A DNA stretch of 64,000 bases, from NCBI RefSeq assembly GCF_018139145.2, contig NC_059481.1, positions 11,148,368 to 11,212,367 of the forward strand. Direction: 5' to 3'. Origin of the DNA: Gymnogyps californianus. Its lineage: Eukaryota; Chordata; Aves; Accipitriformes; Cathartidae. The position numbers and the translations under genes are program-made. The number at the start of each line of letters is the position of its first letter. The stretch's first letter is position 1. Positions 39,713 to 53,000 of the stretch are shown piece after piece. The notes beneath the pieces are model-generated. The model was not told the DNA's origin. It saw only the letters and a list, made by a program, of their open reading frames with translations, and searched no databases.

Positions 39713-39718
39713 TTTATT
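39713..39718 (-). terminator. DMXL2: DMXL2 poly(A) signal AATAAA
   Basis: TTTATT on the plus strand, AATAAA in transcript sense, about 1.15 kb after the stop codon. It is the only canonical hexamer I see on this strand between the stop codon and the GLDN 3' region. Confidence 0.6.
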
Positions 39719-40769
39719 CTAGTATATTTTACAATACAGCACAGACATCAAAATTTTCATTGAAGGAATAAGACAGTTTGTTAACATTTAAATACGCAGA
39801 CATCCGTTCCAGTCTCTTAAGAACATGGTTTTTGTTTACAACAGAAAAATACATCTGACAACAGTAGCTAGTTATATTACAAGCAAACAATATTGAACTC
39901 TGCATAGTTTATACAATATACTGTGGTAATAATTTAATTACCAGTTTTATCCACTATTTACTAGCTGGCCACATAAAGCCTGACATTCATCTGAAATGTG
40001 GCATTATATGTTCCATTGGTATTCTCTTAACAGCTTCATTTAATGAATTATTTTCTGGACAAATGAATTTCAAAACTAAAAGCTGACTAGAATCATGGAT
40101 GTCTTCACTACAAACATTTAGTGCTTACAATACATTCCTAAAGTAAAGGCAGGTGTCCAATAGAAAACATAGCTGTCAGAAAGAAAGGAAAAGTGTGCAA
40201 ATTAAAAAACATCGCATTTAAAAATGTGTTGATGTGCAAGTTACAGTATCAACTGTGCATTAATACTAACTGGGGAAAAAAAAATCTCAGCATAAAATGA
40301 TACATGTCTCACAGTACGTTCTTGATTGCACATGTTCCACGGCATTTGCATCCATTACACTTTCTTGCGAAAATCAAGTACACTGAGTACCCTTAATTAA
40401 AACTAAACTATTTTACAATGAGAAGTTGTACACATGCTTCAATTAGTGGGGAAAAACTGCAATAAAAATAATCAGAATCACATCAGAAATGCTTACTGAC
40501 TTGTAGAGCCACAGTGCTCGTTAAGTGACTGACAATTGTCAGAATCTTTACAATACACTTACTAAATGCAGGTTGTGCGTTACTGAGCAATAACCCCACC
40601 TATGACTGACTGTACTGGGCTTAATTCTTTGCTTTTACAATACAGTACATGCATTTCCACCCCAGTGATCCTTATGGGCATACTCAAAATATAGCTGTTG
40701 TAAAAGTCTTTTTTTTTTTTTTTTTTTAATCTTTTCCCCCATAATACTTAATGCTGCAGTAACTGCTTT

Positions 40770-40813
40770 GAAAGGAAACAGAATGTTTCCTTTCCACAGT
40801 GCATATCACTGTG
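40770..40813 (-). other. DMXL2: two adjacent perfect inverted repeats in DMXL2 3' UTR
   Basis: First stem: arms 40770-40780 and 40784-40794 (GAAAGGAAACA / TGTTTCCTTTC, 11 bp, 3-nt loop). Second stem: arms 40795-40801 and 40807-40813 (CACAGTG / CACTGTG, 7 bp, 5-nt loop). They directly abut and start 55 nt after the stop codon in the transcript. Confidence 0.85.
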
Positions 40814-40867
40814 TTTTTTAGCTACTTAAAGGGACATGATATAAAACCAGGATTAGCTCACATAACA

Positions 40868-41077
40868 CTACAGAATGTCAAAAATGCCTGAAGGTACATT
40901 GAAAGCATTGGGAAGAACCCTCATTTTCAGCGTGCCATCTGCTCCACAGGAGAAGATACGATTGCCTTGCACAGTTTCAATCTGGGTGACACCAGCACCA
41001 ATATTTCTGAAAATGGACTGCTTAGCATGTTCATTTTTAAATGAATGAATTAAATTATAGCCAGTCAGTCTCCACAC
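40868..41077 (-). CDS. DMXL2: DMXL2 terminal coding exon, WD40
   Basis: Codes visible residues 1339-1407 and the TAG stop (plus 40868-40870). Starts VWRLTGYNLIHSF, the end of a WD blade, then EHAKQSIFRNIGAG and FSCGADGTLKMRVLP. Phase-0 acceptor GATACAG. Confidence 0.96.
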   Translation of the reverse strand: MWRLTGYNLIHSFKNEHAKQSIFRNIGAGVTQIETVQGNRIFSCGADGTLKMRVLPNAFNVPSGIFDIL

Positions 41078-44000
41078 CTGTATCAAAAGAATGACAAATG
41101 ACAAAAGGAGATTAAAATTAGGATTTGTATTTTTTCCCTAATGTTTCAGATTCCTGGCTGTTCTAAACCCTATTCAGCAAAGACAAAGGGTATTTTTTGT
41201 TGTCTATTAGCAACAATTACAACAAGTCCAAGAGTCTTGAGAGGCTCCTGATGAAGCATAAGGCAAGACAGCATAAGGCTACCTTAATGTGGACCAGCCG
41301 GTTACCCCGCAGGGAGAAGCTGCCCTGCGCTACCTGATCAGTCGTGCCCCTCCCAGCTTTCCCCCATCAAAGCGGCAGAAATGGACAGGTTGCATTTTTA
41401 TCCAAGATGACTATTGTCAGCTTGCCAGCTGCCGGAAATGCTTTTCTGCTAAGGAATGCTGAGAGAGTAAGCTGCATAATTAATAAGCATACAGAGTGGT
41501 AGCACAGCATCTGAGCTGTCTGTTGTGTCCTAAGTTGCAGGAGCCCTCATCAAGACCAGGCCACAAAGTGCACAGAGGCACAGAAAGCACCTATTAAACA
41601 GTATGCAGTCCAGCTACAAGGAAAGAAACTGTATTCTCCTTCTCTTTACCATGTTCTTGTATTTCCTTCCTTTAGTATTCAGGAAATAAGCCCTTTAAAA
41701 GAGGGACTGTATTTCTGGGTGGTTTTTTTTTTTTTGTTATTGTTTGTTTCTTACTGCTATGACATCTCAGTAGCTGTCTGGGGCTACAGCATCAAGAGGA
41801 AAAACAGAACTTGGTGCTACAGAAACTTGACACAATGTTGAAGTCACTGAGCACCCCCTGTATTACAAAGAGAAATATCCAAAGGCAAAACCAGAACGTT
41901 TTTAAGAGAGAAAAATAAAGCTAAGATTTCAGAATCACGCACTTTGCTTTATCCACTTAAAATTCAGTCACACAACTTTAAAAAGACAGCTTAATCTTCT
42001 TTAGTGGAGAACAAAACCTACTTGCTTTAGATGGATATTAGTATATTGAAGTTTACATTATAAACGTAAGGCAAGCATCCTGTATATCAAATGTAGGTTT
42101 GGGGTTTTTGGATTTGTTTTTGTTTTGTTACTGCGTTCATCTGGCTATTTACAGCATGCTGATCAACGTATGTTAATACACTACTTCAGCCAAATGCTCT
42201 CCTATACAACTCAGCTCCTCCGACACCTTACCTTCATGTTACCTTCTGCTGAGCCTGTAACAAAATAGTCCTCAGAAGGATCCAGCGCAAGGGCCTTAAC
42301 AGCTGATTCATGTGCTTGGAAGGTGTAAAGGATTTGCCTCTGTCTGATGTCAAAGATGCAGATGTATCCCTTCCTACCTCCAGAAATTAGCAGTTGATGT
42401 TTAGGTGCATACTGAAGTACTGTGGCACCGTGATCGTGACAAGTGAAGGCTGAAGAAGGAGGATGTCAGAATTTAATAGATTTAAAACTGTAAGTAGCTT
42501 TTGATCTTAAAATGCATTTCTTCTATAAATTTTTTATAAATATTCTATAATTGTTTATAAACATTTTCTAACTTGACAGATATATTCTTTCACATGGGTA
42601 ATGTCATATCAGCTGACAGCTTTTTGCTGTCATAAGAGCTATATAGATCTAATACACAAGAAAGCATGATATGCAGTCTATTTTAGAATATAGGCACATA
42701 CCTGAATTTAAAAAATGGAGAAAGTATAAAATTCACCATATTAAGTTCAATTAAATTCCTGAGTTAAAAAAATAGTATAGCTGAACTAAAAAATTAAATA
42801 TTAATTACCTTATAGATATGTATTATTATATTCTAATTTCCTAACCTATTTTTCATAGGAGCCCTGAGTCAATCTCTTTAAAATGAGGCTGAACTTCTGT
42901 GCAATCTGTTACTTTTAAAATATGAATTTCATAATGCACCTATTGCTTATTCAGGTACTGCAGTTGTTTGCAGATGTTTATGATGGTTGAATTTGCTCTT
43001 TTAAAAGCCCAGGACATTACATTTGGATTTGTATGTATTTTTCTTTCATAGCGCAACATGATAGAATTTTGCTTTAGGTTGTTACATAAAGATGAAATTA
43101 TTGAACTTGGTCAAATAGACACAAACATCTTTTTAAGAATCCAGTCCAAGTGCTAAAAGACGAGGACAGTAGACAGGAGTTTCTTCTACTATTACCTACA
43201 GTTGTCCTTTCCTCTGTGCTTCAACAGAGTACTGGATATGTTAATTAAGTGCCAGTTTAAGTGAAAGCCTGCATACACATAAGAGTTCAATAACGCAGCC
43301 TTAGTCAGCTGTTAATTTTTTTTTCAGGACTGTATTCAGATATTTCAGACTTTATTAATACTGTCACAAAACCAGCTTTGCGTATGACCTTCTTTCTTCA
43401 TACTTTTCTATACAGAAGAGATTAACATCATGCTAGAGGCTCTATAGTGCCAGTTCTGGTGCATGCATTAGTGTGCAACACATATTTAGACCAGTTCCCC
43501 AGTGCAAATTTTCCCCCTTGCCCCAAATGCATACACATACTATATTTCCTTAGTCAATAAGAAGTAAAGGTTTAACTATCACTGCAGTACTTACCATGTA
43601 TTTGACTGTTACCAGATGAAACCAAAGTGTCCCAGAGGCACACATTTCTGAGGGGGGGGAAAAAAGCTGTTATGGCCTGTTGCTAAGTGATTCATGGGGT
43701 GACGTGACTCAGAAAGCATTCACATTTTATGTCAAAGCCTAGAAGGCAGAACTGAAGAAGGAGCCCTTGACTCTTTGCAGTCATTGGAGAGCATATGCAA
43801 AGAGTTAAGAGCTTTAATTCATTCTATGCTCTTTTATGCTTCTTAGTGGAACTAGACTTTCTACCTGTAAGATGTGTACTAATCCTAGGTTGTACCAAGA
43901 AATTATAGAAGTTGTTCTTTTCAGAGAAAAAGAATTATCTTGCCTTTGCTGAACATATTTCTCCCCCCAGCAACAGCATGATGTCAAACTAGTTGCATTT

Positions 44001-47000
44001 GGAATACACCTTGAAAAAACTGGTTAACTGTTGACCACTCCTCACAAAAACTAAATTTGGGAAACAAGCGACTGAAGGAATGATGTTCAAAGAAATCATC
44101 TGACACATTCAAGCTGTAACAAAGCTTAGAACACTGAGCCTTAAAATGTCAGCCACACATTAATGCACAAGAGCTAGCAAGTTAATGGAGATAAATAGGT
44201 AGCTTTGGTGAAATTCCTCATTGTTTCTTTAAACGCACCTGTTATCATTGGACTGTCCCGATGTAGCAACTAGACTTGAAGAGGTTATAAATGCAAAGTC
44301 ACTTGTGGTTTTACTGTGGCACTGCCAACTCTATTAAAAACAAAACAAACAAAAAAGATGCACTCTTACCAGTTGTAGTCTGCATCAAAAGTTACTAGCA
44401 GTCTGATGTCACTGATAGCATAACACAAGCAGTCGTTTAAACAAAGCTTAAAAACTGACAGGCAATGTAGTTTGAAACTTCAGAGAATGGAGCAATAGAT
44501 TAAAAATCCAGTATAAAATAAAAAGTTACTAAAATAAGTGAACTATAACAAATCCACAATGTAGTGTATCACAATAGCCTGAATTTCAAATTAAGCATGG
44601 TCTTCATGTACTGTTAAGAAGCAGTGAAAAGAATTGAAGAGTGTATTTTTACTAAGTCTTGGGGTTGTAAAGTCGTTACTGTCAGCTCTGATTTTTAATT
44701 TAATCAAAAGTAATGCTGAAGTAGTATTTGTAATTACATTGCAGCTTATGGTTATTGTACAATTAGTTTTCCAAAGATGTATCATTGAAACTCTACAGTT
44801 ATTTTGATAAAGTGTGCCAATTAAAAAGCAGCAAAATCAAAAACGTCTCAGTGAAACTCTTACGCTCTTGGCCTGTCTGAAGTCTCAAAGACTTAACTTT
44901 CCTCTATAAATATAAAGAAAAAAATAAAAATTTCTGTTTACTTACCAGATAGGGCTTAGGATTTGAGGTGGTTTGGTTTACTTGCCAAATACTTAGAAAT
45001 CCTTCACCATCAGCAACACCACACTGCAAGGAACAAACTGCATTTATTAGCATAACATGCTGTTTACTGGATGCTTGCTTCATGACAGTAAACAGCTGAC
45101 TTCAGGAAAAAACCCACCTAAAACACCAAACCATTGCCTGCACATTAAATATCAACAACAATGATTGTCAGGTACGAAAATAGTTTAGAAGCCAAGTGAG
45201 TTCAGTGCTGATTGTTTAATGGTTATTTAATGATTGATACTCTCCTACATACCTAACTCTTCTCTGGAAATGGAGGCTTTTGAAGTGCGGAAGCTTATCT
45301 TTCAAATCCTAATGTTGAATGCTAAAGCTTACGGAGGCATCATTGCTCCATGACTCTACTTGAAAATGCTTAGTAAAGTACGATGCATGACAGCATGCCA
45401 TAAAAGCATGATAAGAACAATTATGGAAGGACTGTACTGTATCATGAATGGTAAAATGACTGAATTGTATTTGTTAACCAAAATGCATAACAATTAATAC
45501 TGTATATTCTATACAGCATATTCTATACCTGTAAGTATTTTACAAAACGTTTTTAGAAATATTTAGGATTATTTTTTATATTTTCTCCTTTTAGTTAGGT
45601 TTCATGAGTCCTGCCTGAGTGACCTCCATGTGAAGCAGTGGGGACAACTAGCACATCTTAATTTCTTACTTAAAATTGATTCCCATGTGATGTTAAGATT
45701 GCAACATCTCAAAACATAATCAAAACACTAATTTTTTTAAAAAAGTTTAAATGAGATTTTATGCTACCTGAAAATAGGTATGCTGGGAGATACTTTATAT
45801 TTCCAGCTATTTCTAAATGTTGACCTTTGCTGTTTTATAGCTATCTTACAGTCATGCCCAAACTCCTTTAATTCACTTTTTATGGCTTTTAACTATGTTA
45901 AAAGTTACATAGTTTGTCAGTAAAATGCAGACAAGACCTGCTAAAATAACAGAATGGGCAACGTGAAAAACTGAAGAGGTGGGTATTCCTCCCAATTTCT
46001 TTCTTTGTCCGCTCTGTTTTCTGCATCTCATATACCTCACAGAGTCATTTCTGGCCAAAGTGTATGGCTCTTTTGTACTCTCTGCTCTCCACTGTACTGG
46101 AGTATACTTACATTCTTCAGCTAATAGGCTGTATCATATTTATCTTCTTGGTAACGCATTCTGTCAAAACTTTATCTTGGCCAGAATGCAAAGCATGAAG
46201 CACTTCTAAGAAGACCCGTGCCTAGATTGATACAAGTTTGCTTCTACAAAATAAGTAAGCTCAATATTTTTTTTTTACATGTTTAATTTAAAAAGGTCAC
46301 CACATGGGAACACAGATTTCAGAACAGGGAGAACAAAAAGTCTGCAAATGTGGCAAATGGGATATGGAATAGCAGTGTGAAGCTGACAGAAGAGAAAGGA
46401 GAATAAGGGTCAGCATCTATTACAAAGCTTCCATACGCAGCCAAAACGAATGATACGATACTGCTTATGCCATCATTCTAGGACATCGTAACAGTTTTGT
46501 GTGCCACCAGTTAAAACTGTTTTAGAGGTCACAGCACAACCAAATGTTTCCTTATGAATAAAAAAAAAAAAAGGAAACCCCCTAGATGTTGTACTTACCT
46601 TATTGCCCTGCGAATTGAAATACATTCTTGTAACCCTGGCATTCCCAGCCTGCCGGAAGCATACCAATTGCTGCGGCCTTGTCCACTCAAACATTCGAAC
46701 ACTACCATCTTGTGCTCCTGTAAGATCTAAGATTAAGAGATAGATGTTCATTAACACTATAGTATTTTATAGAAAATTATCTACTCTGTACTAGGAAGTG
46801 TGATTCACTTACAATACTGATGGACTGGATGTGAAGCCATTCTCTTGACGTTATTCAGATTTCTTTTAATAAGCTTCATATAAAAAAAAATTAAAATAAT
46901 TTTGAAAAAAAGACACAAACACACTCTTCAATTTTGTTTATACTACTACATGGTGAGTGTCCCCCAGTTAAAAAAAGCCTGTTAAGCTAACATTATTTGC

Positions 47001-50000
47001 ATCTAATTATGTTTAGTTGCAGTATAGTAATTAAGGCCTGTTTATGACAGTTTTTTTAGACATTGAAAGTTCAAATAGTATTAATGTTATCTTGTATTAT
47101 ACAAAGAACTTAAGTACATGCTGGTGTGCATGCTTTTGATATTAGTCCCAATGCAAGAATTTAAAGTATGGGATTGTTCTGGTTTTGGTTAGCTTTTGTT
47201 TGTTTGTTTTGTTTTGTCCCCAGAAACTCCAGGTCCTACCTCAAAGTTCCCATAAGAAAGAGAAAAACCTGATTGTCCCATTATTTTCTATGTCACAATA
47301 ATTCTATGCCACAATATACAAGAAAGTGCTTAGTTTTGGCCTTCTTTTTGGCCAGGTCTTGGTCATTGTAGGCCTTTTCTGTCAACATTGAATTAACAGT
47401 ATGATGACTAATGCACACTAGGTCTCTCTACTAAATAATACGCTAAAAAAAGTAAGAGTCTCCTGAGCTGCATGCAACAAAAGTACTTACCACACCAGCT
47501 CCAGTGCTAGTTTGACCACTGCCTAACCATGGCATAGATGAAGATGGTTGTATCTGATTCACTCCAAAAGCTGGTGCAGTTGGCTGAGTTAGTGTTGTGG
47601 TAGAACCACGAAAGTCAATATCATCAGAACTGTAAAAGAACAGCAGTGTTCTGCTTTAAACAAATGTTTCTTTGCTACCAATGCTGTTTGCTTATCTCAT
47701 TGTCAAGAGCCTAATGGCAGTGAGTAGAGGAAGTGATTATAATGAGACTATACATTGATAATTCCTGCACTTACATTGTACAAACGCTTTCCACGTGCTC
47801 CAAAGCTATTGGTGTTCAACCTCAACAGATGATCCTAACTGCGGTAGATAGATGTTGAGAATATAAGCTCTCTTGAGAAGAATATTGTTGGAATATTCCT
47901 GACCTGCGTGGTCTATATGTATTCTGTGCAATGGAGTGTGATACAGATGAGTGCTTGCTGCAGCTGATAAATTTACAGTTCTCAGCACAATAATGGAGGA
48001 GACAGTAATTCAGGCCATTGCATTATACAACTAGCATCAGCTACCACAACTAGCCTCAACACTGCAATGATGCAAATGCAGTGTTTCTAAGGTAGCACTT
48101 CCTTTATTAGCTTATGCACCATGGGATCTTACTTCGCTGTGCAGTGCAGACGTGCCCAAAATACTCAAACCCCTCAAAACCTTAGTTTCTCCATGTGTAA
48201 AACAACGACAGTAATTATTCTTTTGCCTTCCCTCACTCCTTTGTAAAGCAATCTGAAACCTACCGAAGAAGAGTAATTAACTTTTTTTGTATGATCCACT
48301 TGTGTTTACACAGGTATTATATATGCAGCCTCACAGTAAACCAATACTCTTAATATAACCATAAAGAAACAATCCTACCTTTTAGACTCTCTGTCATATT
48401 CTTCCCCAATCCATATAAATGACTGAGCAGCCAGTAGAGCTGAAATATCAAGTTCTTGAACATCATGTGTAGATGCCAAAACAATTTCATTGCTGTTTGC
48501 CTACGCAGCACAAACAGAAAATTTATACTAACTATAATTAAGATCTTTTTATTACACTTTTGTAGTATTTGCAGCTTACCTTATTAACTGCAAATGCCAT
48601 TATCATATCTGATTCTTTGTGAATGATTTTTGCTTTTCCTCCAGGGTAGCCAAGATCTGCTTCAACCTACAAAACATTAGAAATGTCAATTAGCATGAAA
48701 ATCCATTTTGTAGTGGTACATTCAGACTGCAAAAATCTATACAAAATTCATGCAAGAAAAGTTCAGTGGCCTCAGCATTGTTTAGGAAGCTAAACTTTAG
48801 ACTTCTCATACTCTTTGGTGTTCTAGAAGCCAAAAGTTATATTTGAGTGTAAGAAACAAAGTTGTGTGCGCAATACTATTTACAAGGTGTTCACTCATCC
48901 CAATTATCAGGACATCCAAAGTTAATTCACTGATTAAAAGCCTGCCACACAGACTACACAGAACATATAGCTTCTGTTAGTCACATTAGAGAAAGAAAAG
49001 CCAGTTCCACAGAACTTTTAAGAATGTGCTAGAGGTTTGGGAGAAGGGATACTACCTTGTTTTTGTGATCTTCTGCTACGCAGTTTTGTTTGACCTGCTC
49101 CACACGATCTTCTACAGACTACATAACATCACACAGTCACAAACACAAAACACATGCACAAACAAATATAAAAAAAGAATGAAACATTCCAAACTAGATT
49201 TTAAAGGCCACTCTGTCAGTAAATGATGACAAATGTATTTTTAACTTTTTATAAAAGGCACAGAAACTAAGACAGGAATCTAAACAAACTCACTTAAAAT
49301 GTAATGCCTCCTAGATGAACACAAAATGTATGATATAGTAAATAAATGGAGGAGTAATACACACACAAACTCCATACTTACAGGAATTCTTAAAGATATT
49401 AAATAGTATACTTATTTCCCATGGTATTTATGCGTTGGTTTAAATTTTCAGTTAGAACTCATTACAGTTGTAACTGGTACAATTCGTAAAGCCCTGTATT
49501 GTATATTACTATATAATATTACTTTTATATGTATATATTACTCATGCATATATACATATACACAAAGTAATAGCTCATTTAAATTTCTTTTTCAATATGA
49601 CACAAAAAAATATTAGATGAATACTCAAATTTATTTACTTATTACCATTATCGCAAATGTTCTGTTTCTTTATTAGGACAGTATTCAAATACATAAATGT
49701 AAGGTGAGATATGTCTTGTCTAAAAATATTCGGTTCAGTTGACATTTCAATAAACAACATGACAGTCATGTTGATTTTAAAAAAAATCCAAACACTGTTA
49801 AATGAAAGAAAGGAAATTGAAATGCCAACGAAAAAATTGAAAGAAAAATTAAAAGAAATACTGAAGAGACTGAGGAACAGTTATAATTGAGTTTTCTTTT
49901 AAAAAAAAAGTTACATTCTTTGTTTACCTCACTTTGCTTTCTTTTCTTTGTGAATATATATCTTATGAAAGTCTCCTGAAGAAGTTCTTGCTTCACAAGA

Positions 50001-53000
50001 AAATGCCAGAGCCTTTTTGCTGGAAGAGCTGAATAATCCTTTGATCTGGATAAAACAGAAGGGGAAAAAAAAAAAAACAAAACACACCACAGGAAAAAGC
50101 TTCAATGTAATTAAAGGTGGACAAAAAAAAAAAAAAATCTAAAGCAAGACTCAGAATGACTTCAGATGAAATTCCAATTTGAAGAAAAAAAAAAACCCCA
50201 AAGTTTAAGCTCTAATTTGTTAAAGGCAAGTATCAAGAGATACTTTTTTCTTGCATTTTTTTTAAATCCATATTATGTTACTACCTTCCAAGTACTACAG
50301 TTTAATCTGCTGACTTGTGTTTATGTCTATATTTGCACTCTACTAAAACTGCTTTTCTGTTGAAATTATGCTGGCCCTACAGCATTTCCTTAGGTATTTC
50401 TTTCAGTATTCAAAAGAATTCACAAATATTTAGCTCATATATGAGCCAAATAAAATTCATTGCCTCAGACTTGAGGACAAATATTTCTAAAGAAGCAGTG
50501 CATGTTTGTAAGATATTTTAATAAAATCCTATAGCGCTATCAACCATGCAAATTCAAAGTCTTATATAGTGAGCAAACCTAAAGTTGTATTTTAGTATAT
50601 TAAGAAAAGCTAGCTATTTTTGAATTGAAAACATGGTTCACTATCTGCATTTAAAGATACCTGCAAGCATGACATTGGTCTAAACACAGGAGGAATGGCT
50701 GTACAAGGACCTCACTACCACTTTCTTTTTCTCCTCCTCCCGACATCTGCACGTATTAGAGTAACAAAAGAAGAGAGTTATGAGGTAGGGTGGGAGACAG
50801 CTGCTACTGGAGGAACAGTAAAAGAGGTTGAATAGGGTCTTCCCAGCAGCAGCCATTGCCCTTGATTTGTAGTCCTCCAAGCTCTGCTCTTTCCTTCTTA
50901 TTTTCCTTTCTTGCTGCAGTTGTGAAAGGTGCAGCAGAGTAAGTAAAGGCTGCTGCAGGAGACAGCTGCATAAGAAGGAACAAAGGGATGTGGGAAAGTG
51001 GTTTCTGTAAAGCGATGGCTAGAACTAAGATCTAGCCAACCTTCATTTGGCTGTTTAGGTGGAAATACTCTTTAGTATTTCTATGATCAAAGAATGTGTT
51101 CTTGCTAGGAAAAAAATACTTACTTGAATGGTGTGTTTTCAGGTTCAATCATTGCTTTATTGCGGAGAATAGCTGGTCCTGCACCTGTGCCAAGGTCACT
51201 AGGATAAGTATTGATGTAGTTTGGTGGTGGGCCTTCAAACTGGTCCATTCTATCTTGAAGAATCTGTTCCCAGTGTTCCAAATTTTTTATTACAGCAATG
51301 CCCAATGGTGATGTTACAGGCAGATCTAAACAGAAATATTAATAAAGTAAGGCTTAAAGAAAAAAAATCATTCAAGTTACAGTGTGTATAAAAAACCAGA
51401 ATACAACAACCATAAAAAAAAAGAAAACTTGATAGGAAATGTACTTCTTGGCAATTGTAAAAAATAATGTATTAAGTTATTTAAATTTAAAAATTAAAAT
51501 TAAAAAGCAAAGTCTGACAGAAAGCCACTTATACAGAAAACTAAAATGTAAAGCAGAATTTAACGTACCAGTGAATTCCAGACCAGCAATGGGAAAGAAG
51601 TTCTTAACATTATGCAGAACTAATTTTACCATTGTCAGATGCAGAAGAGCCCAGCTGCATAAAAAGAACAGATTTAGTTGTGTTAAAACAACATTAACAA
51701 ACACAGTTATCTGCAGAATATTTTTCACCTTCTACCAAATACACAGATTAGAAAAACAGTGTTGATGGTTCACTGAGGTTTACCAGACGCACAGAGAAAG
51801 CTACTTATGTATCAACTATGCAACATCAGGGTGCCTCTGAGGGTACCTCGCTGCAACAGATCATATCCCCTTCTTTCTTTTACAAATCCCAGATTATTGT
51901 ACTCTTCCCCCAGAAAAAAGAGTGTGCATGCGTGAGCCTCTGCAAGATTGAGAATTAAGTACAAGCCCCGTGAAACACCTCCTGAAATTCTCCATGAAAT
52001 CATGATGAATACAGATATTACTTGAGTTTGGCATTCATGGCAGAAGCTTTCACACTGAAAGAGTCTCACAGATATTACAGATACAAATCCTATATGGTAT
52101 AGCTGTAAGGACTAATGAGAGGCTTGAAGAACACATAAAAGAGCCATCATTTTCTCCATTATTATAATGGTGAGGTCATCCACTTTATTTCATCTTGCAA
52201 CATTTTCTCTTTTAAGTAAGTGTTCTATTTAATCTGCCCCTCATTCAAAAATTAAAGATCAGACTTGAATCAGTAGTCATTGTAGAGCTGGCATTGTGGT
52301 ACCTCATGTTCTTTGTGTCTTAAAAATGAAGACAGGAGGTTTTTTATTTGTTTTTTCCCCTCCCCCAAACATGCAAACTACACAGCTTTGACTTCCTAAT
52401 CCCTTTTTTTTAGGCAAGTAAATGGGGAACTGTTACTGTGATGAGAATTTGTCACTTCTGTAATCCCATTACCACAGATAAGTCTATCCACACTACTAAA
52501 ATTATTTGACTTTAAACTGGACAGTGTAGGGGACCTGTATTTTCTTTAATTTGGAAGCAAAGGCAGGCACACGACATAGTTATTCTAAAATAGTGGCAAT
52601 TTCTGCTAACCTGTAAGAATTAGCATCTTTGTGTTCCTGGATCTGTACATCAGAGAGGAAAGCATCATCCTCCTCCTCATCACTGTGAATGCTTTCATCG
52701 GAATCATATATAACACCGCTGTCTGATAAAGGAAGAAATGGCTGCAACGCAAAATAAAAGTCTGCTATAAAAGCAATTTTCTGATCTCTTAACTAAAGTA
52801 AGAGTTGAATATTATCACTGTCACACAGTTTAAATGACAACAACTTCACCTACAAATAAGTTTCCCTAAAACATAAGCAAGTAGCAAGGGGAAAAGTGTT
52901 AATCTCTATTATTGGCAAAAGACATGTTTTGAAAGTTAAGTAATAGACTTGCAGGCTCTTCATCTTTTATTACGAGGACAATATTCTGCAGCTTACTATG

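Larger units (their letters stand above)
39690..40867 (-). other. DMXL2: DMXL2 3' UTR
   Basis: Sequence after the DMXL2 stop on the minus strand. The only clear AATAAA on this strand is at 39713-39718, giving a cleavage site at roughly 39690-39700 and a UTR of about 1.2 kb. It contains an A19 run (transcript sense; 40709-40727) and two adjacent perfect hairpins at 40770-40813. Confidence 0.65.

Noticed and set aside
46718..46726. TTACAG as the acceptor of the DMXL2 exon at 46599
   Set aside because: Using it would create TGA at the junction with the preceding exon. The AATCTTAG acceptor 8 nt earlier on the transcript restores YLTGAQDG.
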